Assembly (NCBI RefSeq): GCF_040655075.1 | Contig: NZ_JBFAJC010000018.1 | Span: 62,001 to 126,000 of the forward strand | Source of the DNA: Actinoallomurus sp040655075 | GTDB taxonomy: Bacteria > Actinomycetota > Actinomycetes > Streptosporangiales > Streptosporangiaceae | DNA length: 64,000 bases | Reading direction: 5' to 3' | In this document: in pieces, positions 9,713-20,832 of the stretch | How positions within the stretch are numbered: the stretch's first letter is position 1 | Layout of the letters: each line of letters opens with the position of its first letter | Notes under the pieces: generated by a model | Databases searched by the model: none | What the model was told of the DNA's origin: nothing | Seen by the model: the letters and a program-made list of their open reading frames with translations, nothing else | Program-made: the position numbers and the translations under genes

Positions 9713-11140
9713 TCAGGCGGCCGGCTCCAGCAGCGGCTCGGTCCCCACGGGGGCCTGACGGCGGGTGCGCAGGGTGTAGAGGCTGAGGGGGACGCCCACG
9801 GCGACGATCGCGGCGCCGACCAGGATGGCGAGCTGGTAGCCCGACAGGAAGGCGTGGATCGGCGTGGAGCCGCCGTGCAGGACCGCGGACTGGCGTGAGG
9901 TCAGGATCGCGCCGATGATCGTGACGCCGAGCAGGCCCGAGACCTCGCGGGAGGCGTTGAGCACACCGGAGGCCGCGCCGGCCCGCGCGGGCGGGAGCAC
10001 CCCGATGACCGCGTCGGTCAGCGGCATCATCGTGAAACCGGAACCGATGCCGAAGGCCACGAACGCGGGCAGCAGGTCCATGAAGCTGCCGCCCTCGCCG
10101 ACGAACGAGACCATGATCATTCCGACGACGTTGAGGGCGAGGCCCGCCGCGACGGTGAGGTTCGTGCCGAGGCGCCGCGCGACCGTCCCGGCGAACGGCG
10201 CGACCACGATCATCATCAGGGCCATCGGGATGATGGACGCTCCCGCCTTGGTCGGGGAGAACCCCAGGATGTTCTGCAGGTACATGGCCGTGAAGAGGTA
10301 GACGCCCATCACGCCGAAGCCCCACAGGACCATCGCGCCGAGGCCGCCGCTGAAGACGCGCTCCCGGAACATCGACAGGTCCACCATCGGGTCGTCGGTG
10401 CGGGTCTCGACCGCGATGAACCCCGCCGCCGAGACCGCGGCGAGGGCGAAGGCACCGAGGATCAGGGCCGAGGTCCAGCCCCGGTCGTGGCCCTCGATCA
10501 GCGCGTAGGTGACGGAGAACAGCGCGATCGCGGAGGTCAGCAGGCCTGGAACGTCCAGACGGCGGCGTACGGCCGCACCGGTCTCGCGCATCGAGAAGGC
10601 GATGATGGCGATCGTCACCACGCCCACGGGGACGTTGATCAGGAAGATCCAGCCCCAGTGCCAGCGCTCGGAGATGAACCCGCCGGTCAGCGGGCCGAGC
10701 GCCAAGGCGAGCGCGCCGACCGCGCTCCACACCCCTACCGCCCTCGTACGCTCGCGCGGGTCGGGGAAGGTCGAGGAGATAATCGCGAGCGTCAACGGCG
10801 CCGACGCCGCCGCACCGACCCCCTGCAGGACCCGGGCGACGATCAGCGTCGTCTCGTTCCCCGCGATCCCGGCCACGAGTGACGCGGCGGTGAAGACGGT
10901 CAGCCCGGCCAGGAACAGCCGGCGGCGGCCGTACACGTCGCCGAGCCTGCCGCCGACGAGCATCAGGCCGGAGAAGACCAGGATGTAGCTGCTGACGATC
11001 CACTCCAGCCCGGACAGCGTCAGATGCAGGTCGCGCTGGATGGACGGCAGCGCCACGTTGACGACGTTGTTGTCGAGGTAGGTCATGAAGGTCGCCAGCG
11101 CGACCCCGGTCAAGGTCCACCAGCGTCGACGAGATTCCAT
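9713..11140 (-). CDS. DHA2-type multidrug efflux MFS transporter
   Basis: 475-residue major-facilitator antiporter of the 14-helix drug:proton type. Helix 1 carries FMTYLDNNVVNVALPSIQRDL, the family's motif D1 pattern. GGRLGDVYGRRRLF is motif A, and VARVLQGVGAAASAPLTLAII is motif B/C. Probably exports a drug-like compound out of the cell. It is divergent from a TetR regulator with a near-perfect 26-bp palindrome between them, which implies TetR repression relieved by the substrate. ATG at 11140 follows GGGGAGTCGAGGACG. Confidence 0.92.
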   Translation of the reverse strand: MESRRRWWTLTGVALATFMTYLDNNVVNVALPSIQRDLHLTLSGLEWIVSSYILVFSGLMLVGGRLGDVYGRRRLFLAGLTVFTAASLVAGIAGNETTLIVARVLQGVGAAASAPLTLAIISSTFPDPRERTRAVGVWSAVGALALALGPLTGGFISERWHWGWIFLINVPVGVVTIAIIAFSMRETGAAVRRRLDVPGLLTSAIALFSVTYALIEGHDRGWTSALILGAFALAAVSAAGFIAVETRTDDPMVDLSMFRERVFSGGLGAMVLWGFGVMGVYLFTAMYLQNILGFSPTKAGASIIPMALMMIVVAPFAGTVARRLGTNLTVAAGLALNVVGMIMVSFVGEGGSFMDLLPAFVAFGIGSGFTMMPLTDAVIGVLPPARAGAASGVLNASREVSGLLGVTIIGAILTSRQSAVLHGGSTPIHAFLSGYQLAILVGAAIVAVGVPLSLYTLRTRRQAPVGTEPLLEPAA

Positions 11141-11168
11141 CGTCCTCGACTCCCCTATACAGTGTTCT

Positions 11169-11194
11169 TATACGACGTACATGTACGCCGTATA
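11169..11194. promoter_or_regulatory. palindromic TetR operator
   Basis: 26-bp palindrome TATACGNCGTACATGTACGN then CGTATA, with a single mismatched pair, located 28 bp from the transporter start and 29 bp from the tetR start. A half-site-like CGTATAG recurs at 11210. The location between divergent repressor and efflux genes is the classic TetR arrangement. Confidence 0.8.
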
Positions 11195-11223
11195 GGGAAG
11201 CTTGTACAGCGTATAGTTGTCAA

Positions 11224-11892
11224 GTGGCCGCAGAAGAAGAACGCGCTCGCCTGAGCCGGGAGACAGTGGTGGACGGCGCCCTGGCGCTCGCCGACGAAGA
11301 GGGCCTCGAGGGGCTGACGATCCGCCGGCTCGCCCAGCGCCTGGGTGTCACGCCCATGGCGCTCTACTGGCATTTCAAGAACAAGGACGAACTGCACGTC
11401 GCGCTCGTCGACCGCGTGTGGTCGCTGGTCGACACGAAGGTCGATCCGGCGGCGCCGTGGTACGACCGGCTCCGCACCTTGATGGAGTCGGTCGTCGGCG
11501 TCCTACGCGTACACCCGAGTGCCGCGCAGCTGCTGATGACCGCCTGGATCGACGCCCCGTACTGTTACGACTCCATGGAGGCGGCGCTGGCGATCCTCGC
11601 GGAGGGGGGATTCGAGCCCGAGAAGGCGGGCGTCCTCTGCGGGTACGGCCTGCGGACGGCGATCACACTGGTCATCGGCGATCCCAACGTCAAGCCCACG
11701 ATGACGTGCGAGGAGGTCGCGGAGGTCCGCCGCCAGAAGCGCATCAGACTCGCGACGCTGCCACCGGACCGGTACCGTCACATGGTCGACGCCGCGCCCG
11801 TGCTCGCCGCCGCGGTCGACTCCGACGCCTCCATCGCTCTCGGCATCGACATCTTCGTCGCTGGCGTCCGGGCCATCGCCCCGAACGGCTGA
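11224..11892 (+). CDS. TetR-family repressor
   Basis: 222 residues. The N-terminal helix-turn-helix is LTIRRLAQRLGVTPMALYWHFKNKDELHVAL, split as recognition helix around GVTPMALYWHF. Residues 70-222 form the all-helical ligand-binding domain, with DRLRTLMESVVGVLRVHP and a late MVDAAPVLAA helix. It very likely represses the divergent DHA2 transporter and itself through the palindrome at 11169. GTG at 11224 lies eight bases beyond the end of a TATAG element, so the transcript may be nearly leaderless. Confidence 0.9.
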   Translation: MAAEEERARLSRETVVDGALALADEEGLEGLTIRRLAQRLGVTPMALYWHFKNKDELHVALVDRVWSLVDTKVDPAAPWYDRLRTLMESVVGVLRVHPSAAQLLMTAWIDAPYCYDSMEAALAILAEGGFEPEKAGVLCGYGLRTAITLVIGDPNVKPTMTCEEVAEVRRQKRIRLATLPPDRYRHMVDAAPVLAAAVDSDASIALGIDIFVAGVRAIAPNG

Positions 11893-11918
11893 CCGCGCCG
11901 GGCCGGGCCCGGCGCGGT
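11892..11918. terminator. bidirectional hairpin terminator
   Basis: 11-bp GC stem (11892-11902 / 11908-11918), overlapping the tetR stop codon and facing the purL stop. Confidence 0.75.
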
Positions 11919-11925
11919 CTCTCGA

Positions 11926-14273
<2,348 letters not shown>

Positions 14274-14277
<4 letters not shown>

Positions 14278-14951
14278 TGGTGCACCAACTTCTTGAGGAC
14301 AGAGGTGAAGAAGCCGAGCCCCTCGGTGGAGGTGCCGGTCAGCGCCTCGACCGCGTGCTCGGGGTGGGGCATCAGGCCGACGACGTTGCCCGCCTCGTTG
14401 CAGATGCCGGCGATGTCCCTCAGGGAGCCGTTGGGGTTGACGTCGACGTAACGGGCGACGACCCGGCCGGCGGACTCCAGCTCGTCGAGGGTGGCCTCGT
14501 CGGCGACGTAGCAGCCGTCCATGTTCTTGACCGGGATGACGACCTCCTGGCCCTGCTCGTAATCGGTCGTCCAGGCGGTGTCGGCGTTCTCGATGCGCAG
14601 GCGCTGGGCGCGGCACACGAAGTGCAGGCCGGCGTTGCGGGTCAGCGCGCCCGGCAGCAGGTGCGACTCGCACAGCACCTGAAAGCCGTTGCAGATGCCG
14701 AGCACCGGAAGGCCGTCGCCGGCGGCCGCGACGAGCTTGTCCATGAGCGGCGCGAACCGGGCGATGGCGCCGGCGCGGAGGTAGTCGCCGTAGGAGAAGC
14801 CGCCGGGAAGGACGACGGCGTCGACACCGAGGAGGTCGGCCTCGGCGTGCCAGAGGGACACTGGCTCGGCGCCGGCGAGGCGGACCGCGCGTGCGGCGTC
14901 CCGGTCGTCCAGCGAACCGGGAAAGGTGATGACGCCCACACGGGCTGACAT
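14274..14951 (-). CDS. purQ: phosphoribosylformylglycinamidine synthase, glutaminase subunit
   Basis: 225-residue class I glutamine amidotransferase that feeds ammonia to PurL. Nucleophile Cys is in VLGICNGFQVL; the His-Glu pair is in MPHPEHAVE near the C-terminus; LPGGFSYGDYLRAGA is family-typical. ATG 14951 is chosen over GTG 14957 because CGGAG lies seven bases before the ATG. The stop overlaps purL. The next gene upstream on this strand is an RsbW-like kinase rather than purS. Confidence 0.95.
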
Positions 14952-15003
14952 GGGCACACTCCGATCAAGGAACGGTCGGGACGTGCCCCAGCTTATCCGG
15001 GGG

Positions 15004-15453
15004 TTAGCCTGCGGTTTTCAACAGCTCGGGCTCGAGGAGGCGCATCGGGGACTCCTCCTGCCAGCTCAGTCTCTTCTGGAGGTAGACGACCGTGCCCGCG
15101 TCGGGGCGACTGTCGAAGGTGACGTCGTCGACGAGCGCCTGCATGATCTTGATCCCGCGCCCGGACTCCGAATCGGGCCCCGCGCCTTTCTGCCTGTCGC
15201 TTTGGAAGCCGTGGCCCGTGTCGGAGATCTTCAGCACGCAGTGGTCACCGGCGATACTGGCGATCACTTCATAGTGGGTCGCCGAATCAACGTGCTGCAC
15301 GACATTGGTGCAGGCTTCGGATGCGGCCACGAGAAGGTCGGCAATACAGGCTTCCGAAACCCCCAATCCGCGCAGCGTATCGCCCAGGACCCGTCGGATC
15401 ACCGGGATGCTGAGAGTCTCACGCGGCAAGTCGAGTGAGAACTTCATATCCAC
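15004..15453 (-). CDS. RsbW-like ATP-binding protein (anti-sigma factor/serine kinase type)
   Basis: 149-residue HATPase_c_2-type protein. The N box is LLVAASEACTNVVQHV, and the G1 box is ISDTGHGF; a later SGRGIKIMQALVDDV matches the G2 region. Family members bind sigma factors or phosphorylate anti-sigma antagonists. Its place is unusual: it lies between purS and purQ on the same strand, 53 bp before purQ. GTG 15453 has GAGG seven bases upstream; ATG 15447 is the alternative. Its partner sigma factor cannot be told from the sequence. Confidence 0.85.
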   Translation of the reverse strand: MDMKFSLDLPRETLSIPVIRRVLGDTLRGLGVSEACIADLLVAASEACTNVVQHVDSATHYEVIASIAGDHCVLKISDTGHGFQSDRQKGAGPDSESGRGIKIMQALVDDVTFDSRPDAGTVVYLQKRLSWQEESPMRLLEPELLKTAG

Positions 15454-15577
15454 CGGACACCTCGTGTCATCTTGACCCCTGACCTGGGGTCGACCCCGTC
15501 TGCTGATTCTTTCAACGAAGCTAAGGCTTCCCCGGTGGAAACTGACGTAATCGCGGGACCGAGCTAACTTTAGGCGA

Positions 15578-15820
15578 CTATTCTGCGCGGAGTTCGAACG
15601 TCTCGATGACGGGGTTGGCCAGCAACGTCTCAGCCATCTTCCGGACACGTTCAGTGGCCGCTTCGTCGGCCGGCCCTTCAACTTCGATCTCGAACCTCTT
15701 CCCTTGGCGTACCCCTGTGACGCCCTCGAAACCGAGCCGTGGCAACGCCCGGGCGACGGCCTGGCCCTGGGAATCGAGAATTTCCGGCTTCAACATGACG
15801 TCGACGATGAAACGCGCCAT
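15578..15820 (-). CDS. purS: phosphoribosylformylglycinamidine synthase subunit PurS
   Basis: 80-residue PurS, the small structural subunit that bridges PurL and PurQ. It matches the family from end to end: FIVDVMLKPEILDSQGQAV, then GFEGVTGVRQGKRFEIEVEG and LLANPVIETFEL. ATG 15820 follows AGAGGGGGTTGCC. It heads a minus-strand run purS, RsbW-like gene, purQ, purL. The 124-bp gap to the next gene could hold a second promoter. Confidence 0.95.
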   Translation of the reverse strand: MARFIVDVMLKPEILDSQGQAVARALPRLGFEGVTGVRQGKRFEIEVEGPADEAATERVRKMAETLLANPVIETFELRAE

Positions 15821-15941
15821 GGCAACCCCCTCTGATCTGCAGCTACGGCACCGAAGCGTACGGCAACGTCACGATGCCGGTGACGCGAACCCTGGCCCGA
15901 TGGGATCGTTAGGGCCGATCCCCCGCCCCCGAGGAGTCGTC

Positions 15942-17789
15942 ATGCGCGCCGAGGAACTCACCGAGCCGGAATCCGCTCTCTGGGAGGCATTCCCCGCAGC
16001 GCGGACCGTCGACCTCGGCGGCCAGGGCGAGGTACGCGCCGAGGTGATCGCGGCCCTGCTCTCGGGCGCGCTGCCGCCCGAGCCGGGGCGGGTGCCCGCG
16101 GTCCGGCTCACCGGCGCGAAGATCACCGGGCGGCTCGACCTGTCCTTCGCCGACGTCCCGTACGCCGCCCTCCTGCGCGACTGCGAGTTCGCCGAGACGC
16201 CGAGCCTGTACGGCGCCCGCCTCCGGCAGGTCAACCTCTCGGGCTCCCGGCTGCCGGGTCTGCAGGCCTCAGACGCCCGGATCGACGGCCTGCTCTGGCT
16301 GAAGGGCTGCCGGTTCGACGGGCCGGTCCTTCTCGTCGGGACGCAGGTCGACGGTGCACTGTCCCTGAGCTCGGCGCGGATCGACGCTGAACGCGCGCTG
16401 CAGGCCGGCGGCCTGACCGTGGCCCGCGACCTGATCGCCACCGACCTGACCGTCTCGGGATCGACTCGCCTGCGGGGCGCGCGGGTGCAGGGCGCGATCA
16501 TCCTCGACCGCGCCCGGCTGTCCTGCCCTGGCGGCGTCGCGCTGGAACTGGACCGGGCCCGGGTAGAAGGCACGGTCTCCCTCAGCGACGGTCTGCGCGC
16601 CGAAGGGATGGTCAGCCTGCGGTCGGCGGTAATCGGCGGCCCGCTGGAGTTGGACGGCGCGGAGCTGGTAAATCCCTCGGACGTGGCGCTGCGCGGGCAT
16701 CTCCTCAGTGTCGGGAGCAGCCTCCGGGCGGGGGGCCTCCGGGCGCAGGGGCAGATCTACCTCGACGGCGCCCACGTGACCGGGTCGATCAACCTGGACG
16801 GGGCGCACCTGTCGAACCCGGGCGAGATCGCGCTTCGGGCCTCCCGTGCGGAGATCACCGGCGGCCTGTTCGGTAAGTACGGGTTCGTCGCCGACGGTGC
16901 CGTCCATCTGGTCGACACGCGGGTCGAGGCCAGCGTCGACTTCTCCGGCGCCCGGCTCACCGCGCCGGGAACCCGGGCGCTCAAGGCGCACGGGATCAAC
17001 GTCGGCGGCGTCGTGGACTGCTGCGACGGCTTCACCGCCGAGGGCCGGGTCTCGTTCGCCGGCGCGCGGATCGGCGGTGACCTGTGCTTCGACGACGCGA
17101 CGATCAGCGCCCCCGGTGAGGCCGCCATCAGCTGCCGGCAGGTACGCGCCACCACGCTGCGGCTCAGAACTCGCGGTGTGGACGGCGCGGTCGACGTACG
17201 GCACGCGCGCGTCGAGGTGCTCCGCGACGCTCCGAAGGGCTGGCCGCCGGGCTCCCGGCTCGAGGGCTTCACGTACGAGACGGTCGAGGATCCCGGCGCG
17301 GGCGCCGACCGGCTCGGCTGGCTGGACGGCGCCGACGGGTACCAGCCGCAGCCGTACGAGCAGCTCGCGGGCGTCTACCGACGGCTCGGGCAGGACGCCG
17401 ACGCCCGTACGGTGCAGCTCGCCCGGCAGCGCCGCCGACGGCGTACGCTGCCGCGCTGGCTCGCCGTCTGGGGCCTCGTGCAGGACTGGACGGTCGGCTA
17501 CGGCTACCGGCCGCAGCGAGCGGTGCTGTGGCTGGCCGGGCTGCTGGCCGTCGGCGTCGTGGCTTTCGGCGTCCACCACCCGCCGCCGCTGAAGGCGGGC
17601 GAGGCGCCGCCGTTCAATCCGTTGCTCTACACGCTCGACCTGTTGCTGCCGGTCATCGGCTTCGGTCAGGAGGACGCCTTCGGGCCGCGCGGCTGGCAGC
17701 AGTGGCTGGCCGCCGCGCTCGTCGCGTCGGGCTGGATCCTCGCGACCACCATCGCCGCAGGCGTCTCGCGGGTGCTCTCCCGCCACTAG
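15942..17789 (+). CDS. beta-solenoid protein with C-terminal two-helix membrane module (paralogue A)
   Basis: 615 residues. Residues 1-60 are a conserved head (LTEPESALWEAFP...VRAEVIAALLSGA). Residues about 60-430 are roughly twenty-residue repeats (RITGRLDLSFA-, GARVQGAIILDRARLS-like) predicted to form a right-handed beta-solenoid akin to pentapeptide or bactofilin folds. After a linker with YEQLAGVYRRLGQDADAR comes DWTVGYGYRP, a transmembrane helix, a loop with FNPLLYTLDLLLPVIGFGQ, and a second helix ending GVSRVLSRH. The hydrophobic loop between two helices recalls a pore loop. Often annotated as a membrane-associated oxidoreductase, but no cofactor motif is visible. ATG follows GAGGAG. 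A paralogue follows 45 bp downstream. Confidence 0.75.
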   Translation: MRAEELTEPESALWEAFPAARTVDLGGQGEVRAEVIAALLSGALPPEPGRVPAVRLTGAKITGRLDLSFADVPYAALLRDCEFAETPSLYGARLRQVNLSGSRLPGLQASDARIDGLLWLKGCRFDGPVLLVGTQVDGALSLSSARIDAERALQAGGLTVARDLIATDLTVSGSTRLRGARVQGAIILDRARLSCPGGVALELDRARVEGTVSLSDGLRAEGMVSLRSAVIGGPLELDGAELVNPSDVALRGHLLSVGSSLRAGGLRAQGQIYLDGAHVTGSINLDGAHLSNPGEIALRASRAEITGGLFGKYGFVADGAVHLVDTRVEASVDFSGARLTAPGTRALKAHGINVGGVVDCCDGFTAEGRVSFAGARIGGDLCFDDATISAPGEAAISCRQVRATTLRLRTRGVDGAVDVRHARVEVLRDAPKGWPPGSRLEGFTYETVEDPGAGADRLGWLDGADGYQPQPYEQLAGVYRRLGQDADARTVQLARQRRRRRTLPRWLAVWGLVQDWTVGYGYRPQRAVLWLAGLLAVGVVAFGVHHPPPLKAGEAPPFNPLLYTLDLLLPVIGFGQEDAFGPRGWQQWLAAALVASGWILATTIAAGVSRVLSRH

Positions 17790-17834
17790 CGATATAAATG
17801 AAGGTTCTCTCGTCTTCCCCCCGGAGTTCGTCTG

Positions 17835-19445
17835 ATGCTGAGTGATGAGCTGACCCCACCCGAGCGCGTGCTGTGGGACGCGTTCCCGCGCGGTGAGACG
17901 GTCGACCTGTCCGGCGGCGACCAGGACTTCGACAGCACGAACGCCTGGGGCCCCGAACGCACCATCCGCGCCGAGGTGATCTCCGCGCTGCTGCTCGGCG
18001 CACGGGAGAACGAACCCGGCCAGGTCGCCGCCGTTCGCCTGACCGGTGCGCGGATCGCCGGGACGCTGAACCTCGGGCACGCCCACGTGACCGTGCCGCT
18101 CGCGCTCACCGGCTGCCAGCTCACCGAGGCCCCGCACCTGTACTGGGCGCAGTTGCGCAGCGTCCACTTCATGCGCTGCCGGCTGCCCGGCCTGGTCGCC
18201 TCCGGCGCGCGCATCGACGGGCACCTGTGGCTGGAGGGCAGCCACGTGTACGGCGGGGTCTGGCTCGACAGCGCCCACATCACCGGCATCCTCAACCTGA
18301 CCGGTGCCCACCTGTCCCACCCGGGCGGTGACGCGCCGCTGCTGGCCGACCGCCTCGTCGTGGACAACAACGTCTACTGCGACCAGGGATTCACCGCCGA
18401 GGGCGAGGTCCGGCTGCCGGGCGCGAACGTCGGCGGGCAGCTGATCCTCCGCGGGGCGCGGCTGCGTAACCCCAAGGGGCAGGCGCTGTACGCCAGCCGG
18501 CTCGCGGTCGCGGCCAACGTCTTCTGCGACGGCGGGTTCAGCGCCGAGGGGGAGATCCGGCTGCGCGGCGCGCGGATCGGCGGCTACCTGTCCCTGGTCG
18601 GCGCGTCGGTGTCCAATCCGGCACGTGCGGCGCTCAACTGCGACGACATGAGCATCGAGACCGACATCTACTGCTCGGACGGCTTCCGCGCCGAGGGCGT
18701 GGTCAGCCTGGCGGGCGCGCACATCGGCGGCCTGCTCAACCTGCGCGGCGGACGCCTCAGCAACCCGGCCGGCGTGGCGCTGAACCTCCAGCGGGCCCAG
18801 GCCGAAGAGGTGCTGCTGCGGACCGCCGAGCCGATCAAGGGCATCGTCGACCTGAGCTACGCGCACTTCAAGCTCCTGCGCGACGACCCGCTCTCCTGGG
18901 CGCCGAGGTACCAGCTCGACGGCCTCACGTACGAGATGATCGACCCGCCGCTTGTCGCGAAGGAGCGGCTGAAGTGGGTGCGCCGCGACACGGACGGCTA
19001 CATCCCCCAGCCGTACGAGAAGCTCGCCGAGACCTACCGCGCCCTCGGGCACGACGGCGAACGGCGCACCGTCCTGCTCGCCAAGCAGCGGCACCGCCGT
19101 ACGACGCAGCCGGTGCCGGGCCGGGTATGGGGCTACCTCCAGGACTGGACGGTCGGCTACGGCTACCGGCCGTTCCTCGCCACCGCGTGGCTCGTGGCGC
19201 TGCTGGCGTTCGGCACCATCGTCTTCCAGCACCACCCGATGATCCAGGAGCCGGGGCACAACACCCAGTTCAACCCGTTCCTCTACACGCTGGACGTGCT
19301 GCTGCCGATCGGCTCGCTCGGTCAGGAGGGGGAGTTCGCGCCGCACGGCATCTACCTGTGGATATCCGACGCGCTCGTCGTCGCGGGCTTCATCCTCGGC
19401 TTGACCGTCGCCGCCGGCGCGACCCGCGTGCTCTCCCGCGATTGA
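17835..19445 (+). CDS. beta-solenoid protein with C-terminal two-helix membrane module (paralogue B)
   Basis: 536 residues, same architecture as its upstream neighbour: head LTPPERVLWDAFPRGETVDL and IRAEVISALLLGA; solenoid repeats from about 65 to 360 (for example GEVRLPGANVGGQLILRGA, GEIRLRGARIGGYLSLVGA); linker YEKLAETYRALGHDGERR; then DWTVGYGYRPFLATAWL, FNPFLYTLDVLLPIGSLGQ and a final helix GATRVLSRD. It has about four fewer repeats than paralogue A. ATG 17835 follows CCGGAG. Probably a tandem duplication cotranscribed with A. Biochemical role unknown. Confidence 0.75.
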   Translation: MLSDELTPPERVLWDAFPRGETVDLSGGDQDFDSTNAWGPERTIRAEVISALLLGARENEPGQVAAVRLTGARIAGTLNLGHAHVTVPLALTGCQLTEAPHLYWAQLRSVHFMRCRLPGLVASGARIDGHLWLEGSHVYGGVWLDSAHITGILNLTGAHLSHPGGDAPLLADRLVVDNNVYCDQGFTAEGEVRLPGANVGGQLILRGARLRNPKGQALYASRLAVAANVFCDGGFSAEGEIRLRGARIGGYLSLVGASVSNPARAALNCDDMSIETDIYCSDGFRAEGVVSLAGAHIGGLLNLRGGRLSNPAGVALNLQRAQAEEVLLRTAEPIKGIVDLSYAHFKLLRDDPLSWAPRYQLDGLTYEMIDPPLVAKERLKWVRRDTDGYIPQPYEKLAETYRALGHDGERRTVLLAKQRHRRTTQPVPGRVWGYLQDWTVGYGYRPFLATAWLVALLAFGTIVFQHHPMIQEPGHNTQFNPFLYTLDVLLPIGSLGQEGEFAPHGIYLWISDALVVAGFILGLTVAAGATRVLSRD

Positions 19446-19555
19446 TCCACGTTTACCGAATCGGAGCGTGATTCGCGTTGGTGGCAGGGCACAACCTTGC
19501 GGGTACGAATCCGTAGAACCCGAGGCTTGCGCCCGGGTACGAGAGGTCTGTCACG

Positions 19556-19666
19556 ATGACGACTACGTCTCCCGCAACCGCCGGGATCCGCGGGAAGGGC
19601 GACGCGAACCAGGCCGACCGCGGCGATCCCGCGAAAGGCCCTGAACGCACGAGGAGTGGCACGTGA
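19556..19666 (+). CDS. 36-codon leader ORF coupled to the 2-oxoacid dehydrogenase operon
   Basis: A small ORF starting MTTTSPATAGIRGKG and ending RTRSGT. Its ATG has a good site (GAGAGG, nine bases upstream). Its stop codon TGA at 19664 overlaps the GTG start of E1 alpha as GTGA, the same coupling used by other gene pairs here. It is rich in Gly, Thr, Arg and Asp, with no run of Leu, Ile or Val, so it is not an ordinary branched-chain attenuator peptide. It may be a regulatory leader or a chance ORF. Confidence 0.4.
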   Translation: MTTTSPATAGIRGKGDANQADRGDPAKGPERTRSGT

Positions 19667-20784
19667 TCGTCGACGCCGCGCGCGGTGCGCCCCTGGGCAC
19701 CGACGCACAATCTCCCCCATCGGAGCTCGTCCAGCTGCTCACCCCTGAGGGCGAGCGGGTCGAGCACCCCGACTACGACGTGAACCTGACGCCTGATGAG
19801 ATCAAGGGTCTCTACCGGGATCTGGTGATCGTTCGCCGGATCGACACCGAGGCGGTCGCGCTGACCCGCCAGGGCGAACTGGGCATCTGGGCCTCACTGC
19901 TCGGCCAGGAGGCCGCGCAGATCGGCTCCGCTCGCGCCCTGCGGCCGACCGACATGGCGTTCCCGAGCTATCGGGAACACGGGGTGGCCTGGTGCCGGGG
20001 CGTCGACGCGCTCGACCTCCTGGGCCTGTTCCGCGGCGTCAACCACGCCGGGTGGGATCCGAAGCTGCACAACTTCCACCTCTACACGATCGTCATCGGC
20101 AGCCACGCCCTGCACGCCACGGGCTACGCCATGGGCATCCAGCGGGACGGAACCGAGGACGCCACGATCGTCTACTTCGGCGACGGCGCCACGAGCCAGG
20201 GCGACGTCAACGAGGCGTTCGTCTGGTCGGCCGCGCAGAACGCCCCGATCGTCTTCTTCTGCCAGAACAACCAGTGGGCGATCTCCGAGCCGCTGGAGAA
20301 GCAGTCCCGGATCCCGTTGTACCGGCGGGCCGAGGGCTTCGGGTTCCCCGGCATCCGCGTCGACGGCAACGACGTCTTCGCCGTTCACGCCGTGACCAAG
20401 AAGGCCCTCGAGAACGCCCGCAGCGGCCAGGGCCCCACGCTCATCGAGGCGTTCACCTACCGGATGGGCGCCCACACCACGACCGACGACCCGACGCGCT
20501 ACCGGCTCCAGGCCGAGCTGGAGTCCTGGAAGCTGAAGGACCCGATCGAGCGCCTCAAGGCGTACCTCGTGAAGAACCAGATGGCCGACCGCGACTTCTT
20601 CGACGCGATCGAGGCCGAGGCCAAAGAGGTCGGCTCGGACCTGCGGAGACGGTGCCTAGAATTGCCCGACCCCGAGGCGACGGCGATCTGGGAGAACGTC
20701 TATGCGACCGAGCACTCGCTGCTCGCGGAAGAACGCGACCAGTTCATGTCCTACCTGGCGTCGTTCGAGGATGTGTCCCGATGA
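19663..20784 (+). CDS. bkdA: 2-oxoacid dehydrogenase E1 component, alpha subunit (branched-chain or pyruvate)
   Basis: 373-residue thiamine-diphosphate enzyme subunit that decarboxylates a 2-oxoacid. The ThDP motif begins GDGATSQGDVNEAF and ends at FFCQNNQWAIS. IGSHALHATGYAMG and YRMGAHTTTDDPTRYR (the phosphorylation-loop equivalent) are typical of branched-chain and actinobacterial PDH E1 alpha proteins. GTG 19663 follows GAGGAGTGG. First enzyme gene of a three-gene operon that lacks an E3 gene. The gene symbol is the branched-chain name; a pyruvate substrate remains possible. Confidence 0.85.
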   Translation: MIVDAARGAPLGTDAQSPPSELVQLLTPEGERVEHPDYDVNLTPDEIKGLYRDLVIVRRIDTEAVALTRQGELGIWASLLGQEAAQIGSARALRPTDMAFPSYREHGVAWCRGVDALDLLGLFRGVNHAGWDPKLHNFHLYTIVIGSHALHATGYAMGIQRDGTEDATIVYFGDGATSQGDVNEAFVWSAAQNAPIVFFCQNNQWAISEPLEKQSRIPLYRRAEGFGFPGIRVDGNDVFAVHAVTKKALENARSGQGPTLIEAFTYRMGAHTTTDDPTRYRLQAELESWKLKDPIERLKAYLVKNQMADRDFFDAIEAEAKEVGSDLRRRCLELPDPEATAIWENVYATEHSLLAEERDQFMSYLASFEDVSR

Positions 20785-20832
20785 GGGGGCGGCCGGCCCA
20801 GGCCGTGGGTACGCGCGGAGGGGAGTGCGACG

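Noticed and set aside
11203..11220. Second independent TetR site at GTACAGCGTATAG
   Set aside because: Only a half-site similarity to the 11169 palindrome; not symmetric enough to list separately.
17470..17520. TVGYG in DWTVGYGYRP as a potassium selectivity filter
   Set aside because: The motif lies before the first membrane helix in all three paralogues, not between the two helices where a filter must be, so the match to TVGYG is treated as chance.
16269..19346. Very long minus-strand open frame of over 1000 codons opposite the solenoid genes
   Set aside because: Its composition (Arg, Gln, His, Pro-rich without structure) is typical of an antisense shadow of repetitive GC-rich genes.
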